Positions 10,701 through 18,081 of a stretch of 64,000 nt of DNA are shown piece after piece. The notes under the pieces were generated by a model. It saw only the letters and a program-made list of their open reading frames with translations. It was not told where the DNA came from and made no database searches. A program made the translations under genes and the position numbers. The stretch's first letter is position 1. Each line of letters starts with the position of its first letter. This stretch comes from JAFIFT01 sp020051095 (lineage in GTDB: Bacteria > Pseudomonadota > Gammaproteobacteria > Legionellales > Legionellaceae): the NCBI RefSeq assembly GCF_964199965.1, contig NZ_CAXMZT010000005.1, forward strand, positions 124,001 through 188,000, given 5' to 3'.

Positions 10701-13353
10701 TAATTAGCCATTTTTGAATTAAATGATACCAATTAGGATCGCTGTATACCTTATCTTTTAACGCTTTTAAGTCAGTATCATTTAGCAACAGGAGTAAGCA
10801 AGTGAGATCCGGTTGTAATTGGCTTATAAATTCATCCAATTGATGACAGGATAGGTGGTAATTAAGTAAGTCCGTCATTAAACGACGCTTGTTGTCTGGG
10901 GGCGCCTTGCTTTGTAAAAGTCTTGCAAGGTGCGCTCGGTCTTGAATGATATGGAATACTTGTTCCTTTTGCGCATGATTTAGCTTTCCTAAGCCCTCCT
11001 GGTAGGGCTTATGAATTAATAAGTCGACATAAGCCTTTGGATCAGGGGCTTTTTGAATTTGGGTATAGAGAAAACTGCTGTCGACATACTGACTAAGGTA
11101 GCAGCTTAATGAAAAGTTTTGAATGACCCATTCTGGGTTCCCTAACTGTGCATTAACAAAATCAAATTGTTCAGTCTTTGGTAGTAGCTCAAATAGAAAA
11201 TGTCGATTATCGGGTTGTTTTAACGATAAAGGCCAATTTGCCAAGGTGAGGCGCAATTGATGCAAAAAAACAGGATCCTGTTTGATAGCGTTATCAAATT
11301 GAATGGTTGGATACCGCATTGCCAGGTTAACAACGACAAAAGCGCTATTTTGTTGTTGCATTAACGCGGCGGCAATTTTCGTGAACGACTCACTCGTGGT
11401 GATATCTTGAGACAGTTTGCCATATTTAATTAACTCAGGTAACGTTGTTGCCAGCGTTTGTTCGAGTTCTTTCCACAGATGGGGCTTAATGCCTTCAGGT
11501 TGTGAAATGGCCTGCTCGCATGCGGTCAGCCAATTGTTAAGAAGATCATTCAAGTCGGATTTATTTTCACCATAACCCAGGATTAATTTGTTAAGTTGAA
11601 TGAGGCATTCTACGGACTGTGGCGTATGAGCCGCTAAGGTCACGGTGGTATTTAACACCTCTCCCAGAAGTTTTTCATTTTGCCAAGCCCACCAATTCCT
11701 GCTGGTAGTCGCTTTCATGTCATTAGTCTGTAATGCCTGAAGTAACATAATGGCACTGATTTTTTTGACTTTGGGTTGTTGCCAAAATTGGTCAAGCACG
11801 GGATAGGGTAAAATTCTGAATAATGTGAATAAATATTTGTCATCCAATGATTCGACAACAGCTGCTATATTTTTATGCCAATAATTGGTGGGTAAGCGAG
11901 CAGATACTTGACCCGATTCAACTTGTTTTGCCACAACGGCGGCAGAAAAATACTGTTGATAGATGCGACTCTGAGTATCCACATTAGAAAAGGCCTCCTT
12001 TAATTTTTTGGCACTTTTTAGTCCTAAGCGACTGGTCAAACTACCAATGAGATTGTAGCTTTTTGGCGAATCTAACTCATATATTGATAGAATAATTTGG
12101 CTTAAACGCTTCCAGTCTGAGCACCCTTGCATAAGCCATTGATCCAATAAATCTCCACCCTGTTTATTAAAATCCAAGGTGTCGATAAGATGTTGTAAAT
12201 GAAGATTCTTTCCCGAATACCAAGAAGTTAGGTATGGTAAATAGGGTTTTTCACCGACAATGAGTTTGAGCGAATCCAGTTCAACCAACAATTGAAAAGC
12301 CAGAAAGGCATCGTTTGAGGATTTAGGCCAAACGACTTTGGCATGGCTGATAAACTGTTGAGATAACAATTGAATCGCTTTATTTAAGGTTTGTTTGCTT
12401 TCAAGGGTCAGGCACCCGAGCAGGTTCAATTTTTCTATCAGTAATACTAAGCAATCTTCGCTTAGCATTTTTTGGTCATTCAACTCAGAAATAATGGATT
12501 CGATCCACAGGGTTCCTTGGGAAGGTAATCTCGGGTCTAATAATTTTAGAATCAGTTCTGTTAATGCCTCTTTGGAAGGTATTTTTTGTATCACTGCTTT
12601 GGCATAACAGGTTCTGATTAGGGTGTTGGATTGTTTCCTGTCAGCAATGTAGAGAAACTGAAAGAGTTTATCGTTTAACTGCTCCTGGCTAAGTTGTAAA
12701 AAAAAAGCTTGCCATAGCGTATCTGTGTCGCGCGTGTGCTGATTAAGAAATTGAATGCTGCTTTTTTGGGAAGGGTCACGTTTCGCCAGGAGATGAAAAA
12801 AATCAGCAGGTTTTAGGTGAATTGACAGACGTTCTAACCAACCATACCAATTTTCCAACCCAAGCGATTTTTGACAAAAATCGCTATACGATATCAGGGA
12901 ATGTTCCTTGCTCGGATCATTTTTCAACGATGCTAACAACCCTTTTTCGACTTTTTCCACAAATTGTGGATGTTGCCAATCGAACCACTCAGGATGATCG
13001 ATTACTTTAGCTAAATGGACTGGGTTAGCTAGAAATGCTTGAATGACTGGGTTAGCAAGGTCGGGATGGCTTGAACATATTTCATCAAAATTCGATTCTT
13101 GTTGTTTAACTTGCTCTATCAATACGTCAATAAGCTGGTGGCATCGTTTTTCATAAATCGCTTTGCGGGCTTCGTCATGAATCAGCCTGTGGTGCTGTCG
13201 GCAATCAAGGTAGACTTGTATGATTTGGGAAAGGGATAAATGATGACATAATGTATGCACATCCTCATTGGAAAGCGGCTCAACATGGGTAATGCGAGCT
13301 AGGATGTGGTGACTATCCATTGAATCCTGCGATGCTGTCTCTAAGCCTGACAT
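7738..13353 (-). CDS. Giant 1871-residue helical protein of unknown function
   Basis: One uninterrupted frame encodes 1871 residues. AAGGAG six bases before the ATG at 13353 supports the start. There is no signal peptide and no catalytic motif that I recognise. Nearly the whole length looks alpha-helical, with regularly spaced Leu, Trp and Gln-rich helices resembling a HEAT- or TPR-like solenoid, though no sequence repeat could be aligned by eye. A short aromatic hydrophobic stretch (ILRLWHQWW) lies near residue 1710. The last 120 residues are Pro/Ser-rich and disordered and end in SSPTSSKQHSL, a polar, Ser-rich tail of the kind found in Dot/Icm substrates. Effector status is inference. Confidence 0.75.
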   Translation of the reverse strand: MSGLETASQDSMDSHHILARITHVEPLSNEDVHTLCHHLSLSQIIQVYLDCRQHHRLIHDEARKAIYEKRCHQLIDVLIEQVKQQESNFDEICSSHPDLANPVIQAFLANPVHLAKVIDHPEWFDWQHPQFVEKVEKGLLASLKNDPSKEHSLISYSDFCQKSLGLENWYGWLERLSIHLKPADFFHLLAKRDPSQKSSIQFLNQHTRDTDTLWQAFFLQLSQEQLNDKLFQFLYIADRKQSNTLIRTCYAKAVIQKIPSKEALTELILKLLDPRLPSQGTLWIESIISELNDQKMLSEDCLVLLIEKLNLLGCLTLESKQTLNKAIQLLSQQFISHAKVVWPKSSNDAFLAFQLLVELDSLKLIVGEKPYLPYLTSWYSGKNLHLQHLIDTLDFNKQGGDLLDQWLMQGCSDWKRLSQIILSIYELDSPKSYNLIGSLTSRLGLKSAKKLKEAFSNVDTQSRIYQQYFSAAVVAKQVESGQVSARLPTNYWHKNIAAVVESLDDKYLFTLFRILPYPVLDQFWQQPKVKKISAIMLLQALQTNDMKATTSRNWWAWQNEKLLGEVLNTTVTLAAHTPQSVECLIQLNKLILGYGENKSDLNDLLNNWLTACEQAISQPEGIKPHLWKELEQTLATTLPELIKYGKLSQDITTSESFTKIAAALMQQQNSAFVVVNLAMRYPTIQFDNAIKQDPVFLHQLRLTLANWPLSLKQPDNRHFLFELLPKTEQFDFVNAQLGNPEWVIQNFSLSCYLSQYVDSSFLYTQIQKAPDPKAYVDLLIHKPYQEGLGKLNHAQKEQVFHIIQDRAHLARLLQSKAPPDNKRRLMTDLLNYHLSCHQLDEFISQLQPDLTCLLLLLNDTDLKALKDKVYSDPNWYHLIQKWLINPTPPIKIQANSLLYQIVKDSFCQAQFHYVPNISLINQLNPSDAWAAHQAVWKWQQYADRVHTLFSGTSHTTPPKINFLNSRWAYQLDWLTQLVFPIINTYQNQSNLAIKKIIAETELFKQIIHPLIQTEEPSYSELSNLFIKSQTQLSVLVRDYLKPLASKLPLHVTQMEKVLTDIDTQCKQEAVILPPKTLSLFHHLPPFKVQSSGNIQFEGEVDETGFKLDIDEIPYTFLLEKQWQTDWHNQIAEQLNLLSKEPDFIPWFYQFVLPSLNDSEKVNHFFQQLSLTQLFDLYRQTKMDLRHLRQAMPQWKACQSETSISNIMAKLYHASPEQLTRWANFALQNHCRLLSDLFQFLAKSKNAGLNLTQLNGLLLPSHIASDCQMGWWGKEWEILIQTSETTQQRMFQQIEHAVLQHNTTDTLPQLCQFLAETDDDMTEIWVRLYTQYQKDRIKLGLLIAHTPTHVVNVLLQHANIPYTPFMSAFIDNLKTNLSPFNKPTLFQSWIKHQWPLHACLEGIENSKNPQLTRCLSLYCLTLKDFSLLEGISIRDALVKQTDTHVLSAFCQAISANELTDNEWQQVSEVGALALIMEAHQFGKLSDETFQRLTTKTKPDHAVLIHRLLMLQMNRANANHRLRQWYQFYPEITLSSIDKLLGNHRTAAWLNLIDALAPSAPDEALMRRLPKNDPQLYFAICERAYLIKDANHPFISWLCEQGSEKMPDLVMKHPNIVQVAMALAQDKRFNPQLIDLNQLASSILLAQSSNPASQKVLFEALLKQIHHADGQLIATMANHDAETTLKTLASQTKSYSQLSQLLKQAGPFLKDAPDIQSKFELAYQHAALENTIQEMTGLFKGLRAWILRLWHQWWVGNSPYIHPDSNHPNPSDAPIKAVVQSTPFNDIPAPFNQFLSSAPKAIIDSPIATWPKLKNDSNKGAKLHAHMIEDYVPANEKSSPISVSSASKYSPILFFGSEDPLPSSPTSSKQHSL

Positions 13354-13527
13354 CTGAAACTCCTTGACCGAACCATCTTGGACGTTTTTGAGTGGGCCTG
13401 ATTTGCCCTACCAAAGTATCCTTATAACAAAAAATAGTCACATTGGTAAAGACCTTCGTGCTTCTTTGATCGGTAAAGTTATGATACCATACAAAAATTA
13501 ATCAAATTGTATGACTAAATAGGACTT

Positions 13528-14109
13528 ATGTTAGCAGTCTTGCATATCATTATTATTGCTATCACCAATGTGACGGTTCAATTTCCCATCACCATAATGG
13601 GATTTCACAGCACCTATGGCGTATTTACTTACCCGTTGATTTTTATCATTACTGATTTAACAGTGCGTCTTCAAGGTGCCGAAAAAGCCAGGCAAACGGT
13701 TTTAGCAGCCATGTTTCCGGGACTTATAATATCCTATGGCTTAGCGAATTGGTGTAGTGATTTGCATGCCGTTATTGCCTGGAATCCGCTTGCTTTTCGG
13801 GTTGCCTTTGCCAGTTTTAGTGCCTATGTTTTTGGCCAATTGATGGATATTTTTGTCTTTCAGCGATTCAGGCAATACCGACAGTGGTGGGTTGCTCCCT
13901 CTGCTTCTAGTCTGGTTGGCAATGTTATCGATACCTTTTGGTTTTTCTTCATCGCCTTCTACCATTCGACCAATCCCTTTTTCGCGGCACACTGGGTGGA
14001 AATTGCGTGGGTGGATCTTGGATTTAAGTTATTTATTTCTTTTATGTCTTTTATACCCATTTATGGTCTTTTTTTGAGATGGTATCCGGGGTTACGCCTG
14101 CAGTATTGA
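13528..14109 (+). CDS. yhhQ: Queuosine-precursor transporter, YhhQ/VUT family
   Basis: Inner-membrane carrier of the YhhQ (QPTR) family, known in E. coli to take up 7-cyano- and 7-aminomethyl-7-deazaguanine for queuosine tRNA modification. The 193-residue protein has about six membrane helices and family-specific segments: GFHSTYGVFTYPLIFIITDLTVR, the WWVAPSASSLVGNVIDT motif and HWVEIAWVDLGFK. It is about 14 residues shorter at the N-terminus than the E. coli protein; an in-frame TAA 12 bases upstream shows that no longer start exists. AGGA precedes the ATG. No queuosine biosynthesis gene or obvious preQ1 riboswitch is adjacent, so salvage is the likely role. Confidence 0.92.
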   Translation: MLAVLHIIIIAITNVTVQFPITIMGFHSTYGVFTYPLIFIITDLTVRLQGAEKARQTVLAAMFPGLIISYGLANWCSDLHAVIAWNPLAFRVAFASFSAYVFGQLMDIFVFQRFRQYRQWWVAPSASSLVGNVIDTFWFFFIAFYHSTNPFFAAHWVEIAWVDLGFKLFISFMSFIPIYGLFLRWYPGLRLQY

Positions 14110-14169
14110 TAGGCCTAATGATGACGAGAATAGAAGCGCTGGAAGAAATTGCCATGCGATAAGGGGTTA

Positions 14170-14556
14170 TTATTTAGGGGGGGTAATCGATAACTGCTCG
14201 GCAGGTGTGAGCGATTTTCCCTCCGTTAATTGGCAATGATTAATGGTGATGATATCAGTGGCTTCCCCTTCACAATGAAGTTTTTGCCCAAATTTATTGT
14301 AAATAATAAAGGTTAATTTATTGGGATGCTCTTTGCTATCTGAATCTTCAATCACTTGGACGTGGTAACCATCGGGATTAGGGAGGCTCTTGAGTCGAGA
14401 CACCATGCATTTTATCAACTCAGTTTGGCGCTTTTTTTCTGTCTCATAACAATATTTCAGCGTTTCAAATGCTAAGTCTGGCACGGGAGCGGCTGTTTGT
14501 GTGGCCATTAATGGCAATGAGACCAACATAAACAGAATCGAAAGCAATTGCTTCAT
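14170..14556 (-). CDS. Secreted hypothetical protein
   Basis: Unrecognised 128-residue protein with a clear signal peptide (hydrophobic core LLSILFMLVSLPLM, cleavage near MATQTA). The mature domain of about 105 residues contains three cysteines (KYCYE, IKCMVS, LHCEGE) plus NHCQL near the end, so four in all and suited to two disulfides in the periplasm. The alternating FIIYNKFGQKLHCEG region suggests a small beta-rich fold. It begins 14 bases after the end of the preceding cysteine-rich gene on the same strand, so they probably form a two-gene operon. Confidence 0.7.
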   Translation of the reverse strand: MKQLLSILFMLVSLPLMATQTAAPVPDLAFETLKYCYETEKKRQTELIKCMVSRLKSLPNPDGYHVQVIEDSDSKEHPNKLTFIIYNKFGQKLHCEGEATDIITINHCQLTEGKSLTPAEQLSITPPK

Positions 14557-14570
14557 AGCCTATTCCCTCG

Positions 14571-14951
14571 TTATGGTATACACCAATTAACAAGCTCAAT
14601 TTTGCACGCTCGTAGACACTCATCAAACTTCGCCTTGTTTTCAAGTGTTTTAAACGTATTCGTATTGTCAGTATTCGCTGTCCCGGTAATGATTAACTCA
14701 AAGCAATAAGGAAGCTTCATTTTATCTTCATCGCTAAGCTCAAAATTGACATAGCCACCATTATCTTGAGAAGGATTGGGTTGGCAGGTATAAACCTTCG
14801 TATCGGCAGCCATTCCGCAATATTTTATTGCGCATCGATTGGCGCATTGCTCAATGCTAGCCGTCGTAGAATAGACATCACTGATCAGGGAGAAAGTAAG
14901 ACATATACTAAAAAACGCTTTAACAGCCACCGGATTGGACTTGCCAAACAT
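14571..14951 (-). CDS. Secreted cysteine-rich hypothetical protein
   Basis: A 126-residue protein of unknown function. I choose the ATG at 14951 because AAGGAG lies six bases before it; an earlier in-frame ATG at 14969 would put this site inside the gene. Residues 1-25 form a signal peptide (KAFFSICLTFSLISDVYS). The mature protein has many cysteines in CANRCAIKYC, YTCQP, YCFEL and CLRACKIELVNWC, with CxxxC spacing that suggests several disulfides, consistent with a periplasmic or extracellular place. It precedes the 14170-14556 gene in the same direction. Confidence 0.72.
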   Translation of the reverse strand: MFGKSNPVAVKAFFSICLTFSLISDVYSTTASIEQCANRCAIKYCGMAADTKVYTCQPNPSQDNGGYVNFELSDEDKMKLPYCFELIITGTANTDNTNTFKTLENKAKFDECLRACKIELVNWCIP

Positions 14952-15124
14952 AAACCACTCCTTATCCACATCAAACGCCTCAAGGCATGAGTACCGCTAT
15001 TTAGTCAATCTAGGCGAGATAGGGACTTACCTCCTAAATTATAGATTAATTATAATCAAAATGCATAATTAATAATCAATATAGCAGTGGCTTTCCGTTT
15101 TGCAACGCCTTTTTAAGAGGGGCG

Positions 15125-17107
15125 CTAAACGAGAGAGAAGTTGCTGGTTTTATCTTGGGATCTTGCTACATAGATTTTCTGCTGATATTTATCATCTTTT
15201 ATGAGTGTTACGGCTTTAAATGCATCAAGGTAGTGTGCCAGCATTTTAATATGCTTAATTGAAGATGGGTCGAATTGAGAAATGTCTTTCTTATCTTTGA
15301 TGATGTCCACCCAGTCACGTACCGTTTGTAGAGAAAAATCGCTTGGTAATAGCAGAATATCACTTTCTGAGCGCTCCTCATAATATTCAAAAGCCATTTG
15401 AGAATGACACTGCAATAAAGAAAGCTCAATTTCAACGCTTTCGTCAGGATGGCCATCGATTTGGATTTTTACTTTTGTTTTGAGATCATTTGGTTTAATG
15501 CGATTTAACTGCTCGGCTGTTAGAGGAATTGTGGCTTGGAATTGTCGTAAAATAGTTTTTAGGTTGGTTAGAAAATTGGGTGTTTGTTTGATTGGAATAT
15601 ATTGAATGCCGTTTTGACTATGAAGAACCAATTGAATCTTTTTATTTAGGTTAAAGGACATCTCTTGAGTTGGCTGGATGATAAATGATCCCATAGGGAA
15701 TTCTAACATCCTTTTTTCCAATTGTTTAACCTCAGTCACAGACATCATGTTTGAATGAAAGTAAGTGCTAAAATTGCTGAGATCGTCTCGAATTTCATCA
15801 ACAAGGTCGTTATAGTGCTTAATCGGATTAGTCAATTTTGGGTTATTCATCAAAATAGCTGGCACACCCTGGTTCCCAAGCAATTGATGATGAACCTTGT
15901 TTTCTTTGACAAAAGACACATAGATAGTTGGCAGCGGATCAATGCGGCTATCAGTCCAGACGACATAGTTGTCTGTATTTACCAACAAGGTTTCAGCGTC
16001 TTGAGAACTTCGCACATGCCGGCTCAAATCAGACATATGATTTTTTAGTTTTTCTTTAAAATGACATTGGCGTGATCGGCTAATGGCTTCTTTGACGATA
16101 TTTTCAAAATAGGCATATTGCTTGCCCAAGTATTCATACCCCTCATTGGTGACTTTGAAATCTGCGATGATGAATTTTTCATTGCTACCAAGGATATATA
16201 AGCTAAAATCATCGTTATCGACATTGGGAGGGATAATAATATAATCGCCAGGAATATTTTTTGCATTCAATATACTGATCTCTGCTATTTCAGGCTTTTC
16301 ATGCCGGAAGCGAGGGGATTTTTTTATCGCTTGGATATTTTCATGCAAATTATTCAACTTCTTTTTTATGATGGAAACAATATCACTCAAGTTTTTATAT
16401 ACTTTTTTATTAAAAGTAAAGCCATGATTACCCTGAGTAAACCGTTGCTTACTTCGATAAATTGTGCCACCAACGTTCATATCAATGGTGTATAACGGCT
16501 GACCCTTAGATAACGTTGTTGTGCTAGGGCGTATTAAATACTGACCATCTTCTTTAAGCATTTTCCGCTTTTGCTGGACTTCTTCACTCTGCGTGCTATT
16601 TATAAAATTGGGGGAGTTAATTAACATGAGGTAGAATGCATTTTCCTTTGCATATTGTACCTTTCTTGGCTGGTTTGTTGGTTTTCTTTTCGGTTTGGTT
16701 GCTAATTGCTTAAGATACGTGAGGGATTCGTCTAATGTTTGGCATATTTTTCCTTCAGCGGAATACCCACTGATTGTCACACTGATGGATAACTTCTCAA
16801 TGACGTTGGGGGCCTTTTTGATAAACACAAAACAATGTTCATTTGGCGTACAAGGCACTATCCTGAAAGCACCAATTTCGGCCAAGCCTAATTCCTCTAA
16901 TGCTCCCATTTCATTAGCGGGTCCTTTAAGCGTATAAGTCGCTATTTCTTTCGCATAGATTTGTTGCATGAGTCGGTAAAGTTGGTTATTTATTTCAAGA
17001 ATTTTTATTGTAAATGCTGTCGAATCCAGGTTTTTGTTTTCGATTACCTGCTTGTGTTCAAGCTTTTTAGACTCAAATTCTTTAAATAATTCAACAAGTT
17101 CAGACAT
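15125..17107 (-). CDS. Tandem SH2-like protein with a SKP1/BTB-like C-terminus
   Basis: A 660-residue cytosolic-type protein. After a helical region (1-65), five segments follow an SH2-like plan: a short strand beginning Gly-aromatic-hydrophobic, further strands, then a closing amphipathic helix. Their first-strand motifs are GAFRIVP (79), GQYLIRPS (188), GDYIIIP (287), ETLLVNT (372) and GSFIIQPT (473). Only the second keeps the phosphotyrosine-binding arginine (Arg193), in a good match to the FLVRES motif. Residues 540-635 resemble SKP1 or BTB/POZ folds, with VKIQIDG, ILLLPSDFSLQTVRDWVDI and MLAHYLDAFKAVTLI in the expected order. SH2 domains are rare in bacteria and known from Legionella. 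A host-directed adaptor is inferred. Confidence 0.7.
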   Translation of the reverse strand: MSELVELFKEFESKKLEHKQVIENKNLDSTAFTIKILEINNQLYRLMQQIYAKEIATYTLKGPANEMGALEELGLAEIGAFRIVPCTPNEHCFVFIKKAPNVIEKLSISVTISGYSAEGKICQTLDESLTYLKQLATKPKRKPTNQPRKVQYAKENAFYLMLINSPNFINSTQSEEVQQKRKMLKEDGQYLIRPSTTTLSKGQPLYTIDMNVGGTIYRSKQRFTQGNHGFTFNKKVYKNLSDIVSIIKKKLNNLHENIQAIKKSPRFRHEKPEIAEISILNAKNIPGDYIIIPPNVDNDDFSLYILGSNEKFIIADFKVTNEGYEYLGKQYAYFENIVKEAISRSRQCHFKEKLKNHMSDLSRHVRSSQDAETLLVNTDNYVVWTDSRIDPLPTIYVSFVKENKVHHQLLGNQGVPAILMNNPKLTNPIKHYNDLVDEIRDDLSNFSTYFHSNMMSVTEVKQLEKRMLEFPMGSFIIQPTQEMSFNLNKKIQLVLHSQNGIQYIPIKQTPNFLTNLKTILRQFQATIPLTAEQLNRIKPNDLKTKVKIQIDGHPDESVEIELSLLQCHSQMAFEYYEERSESDILLLPSDFSLQTVRDWVDIIKDKKDISQFDPSSIKHIKMLAHYLDAFKAVTLIKDDKYQQKIYVARSQDKTSNFSLV

Positions 17108-17193
17108 GCGCGCTCAAAGTGATAAAAAAGGGCTATAGTATAATAGAAAAGGATTAAGGTTTTATTATCAGGGTAACGGTAAATGAAAGTATC

Positions 17194-17377
17194 CTTTGTA
17201 CCGGACAAAAAACAAAGAACTAATACGAGCCCGTGAGCGTGCCCGTGCCCGTGCCCGATTTTGAAAAATTAAAAGATAAACTTTGATCTTGAAGCAGAGC
17301 ACCGAAAAAAGTGATTTCTGACATTAAAAAACCGGGCACGGGCACGTCTTAGATATGAGTTTTTGTCCAGTACAAAG
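17194..17377. mobile_element. MITE-like element A (184 bp)
   Basis: Non-coding element bounded by 18-bp terminal inverted repeats, left CTTTGTACCGGACAAAAA at 17194-17211 and right the complement with one mismatch at 17360-17377. It is flanked by the identical 9-bp sequence GAAAGTATC at 17185-17193 and 17378-17386, a target-site duplication. Inside, a GC-rich pair of arms with repeated GCCCGT units (about 17227-17258 and 17331-17347) can form a second hairpin. No transposase is encoded, so movement must have used one supplied elsewhere. The same ends frame the elements at 18980 and 43321. Confidence 0.85.
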
Positions 17378-17446
17378 GAAAGTATCTTTGCCGTTGTTTC
17401 CCGTATTCCGGCCTAAAGCCTGCATATGGGATAATTTTTGTCGTAG

Positions 17447-17473
17447 CCCGCATAGAGCGTAGCGGAATGCGGG
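17447..17473. repeat. Short palindromic repeat, CCCGCAT/ATGCGGG type
   Basis: Inverted repeat CCCGCAT ... ATGCGGG with a 13-base loop containing AGAGCGTAGCG. A related palindrome with the same arms lies at 20391-20420. Such short repetitive extragenic palindromes are common in gammaproteobacteria. It sits 25 bases before the DM13 gene. Confidence 0.7.
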
Positions 17474-17498
17474 TATAACACTAGCCAGGAGGCTAAGT

Positions 17499-17993
17499 AT
17501 GAAAAAATTGCTCAGTTATTTATTAGCCTTAATTATCGGCGTGGTGATCGGAGTTGTTGGTACTGTATTTTTCTATCCGTTTATATTTCCTCCGCCACAG
17601 GTGAATGAACAGGTTCAAAATATCCAAGGCAAGCATGTCTTTGCTGAGGGTAAATTTATCCACCTTAAGCCTTGGGATCCCATTCACTATGGCAAAGGCG
17701 GCGTTGAAATCTATCAAGGCAAAAAGCAAGCGGAAGTGTTTTTACAAAAAGATTTTGAAGTAGGCCCCGGCCCAGCGTATGTTATTTATTTATCGGATAA
17801 AGCCGATATCAGGACGGCCGCAGATTTTAAATCGGCAAAAAACACCAAGCTTGGCATGTTGAAGAGTTTTAAAGGAAGCCAAGTGTATCTTGTGCCTAAT
17901 AATGTGGATATCACCAAGATGAAGTCGGTTGTCGTTTGGTGCGAAGCATTCGGGGTATTGATCACTGTTGCTGATCTAAAGCTTAAAAATTGA
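17499..17993 (+). CDS. DM13-domain membrane-anchored protein
   Basis: A 164-residue protein with an N-terminal hydrophobic anchor (residues 6-30), followed from about residue 45 by a DM13 domain. DM13 signatures visible are the GPGPAYVIYLSDKAD strand segment and the closing VVVWCEAFGVLITVADLKL with the single conserved cysteine. DM13 domains are proposed to support redox or electron transfer through that cysteine. The start is firm, with AGGAGG seven bases before the ATG. It is likely periplasmic. It converges on the methyltransferase gene across a long perfect hairpin. Confidence 0.88.
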   Translation: MKKLLSYLLALIIGVVIGVVGTVFFYPFIFPPPQVNEQVQNIQGKHVFAEGKFIHLKPWDPIHYGKGGVEIYQGKKQAEVFLQKDFEVGPGPAYVIYLSDKADIRTAADFKSAKNTKLGMLKSFKGSQVYLVPNNVDITKMKSVVVWCEAFGVLITVADLKLKN

Positions 17994-18004
17994 TATATAA
18001 AGTA

Positions 18005-18056
18005 CGTGAACGTTTGCGTTACCGAAAAATTTCAATCGGTAACGCAAACGTTCACG
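18005..18056. repeat. Perfect 21-bp inverted repeat between convergent genes
   Basis: Arms 18005-18025 and 18036-18056 are exact complements (beginning CGTGAACGTTTGCG) with a 10-base A/T loop. It lies just past the DM13 stop and before the 3' end of the opposing methyltransferase. On the plus strand it is followed by eight A, not T, so it is not a classic intrinsic terminator, though the transcript hairpin could still end or protect both messages. Confidence 0.8.
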
Positions 18057-18081
18057 AAAAAAAATGTTAATTATTAAGGTA

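Larger units (their letters stand above)
17108..17498. other. Intergenic region with a MITE-like insertion and a REP
   Basis: This 391-bp gap between divergent genes contains no convincing reading frame. It holds an insertion with terminal inverted repeats and a 9-bp target duplication (17185-17386), followed by a short CCCGCAT-type palindrome at 17447-17473. A remnant resembling the element end (TATGGGATAATTTTTG) lies just before that palindrome. The promoter of the DM13 gene must lie within this repeat-filled stretch, but I could not identify it. Confidence 0.7.

Noticed and set aside
13354..13527. Possible preQ1 riboswitch before the YhhQ-type transporter
   Set aside because: I could not find the short pseudoknot pattern expected for preQ1-I or preQ1-II; the leader shows no convincing stem.
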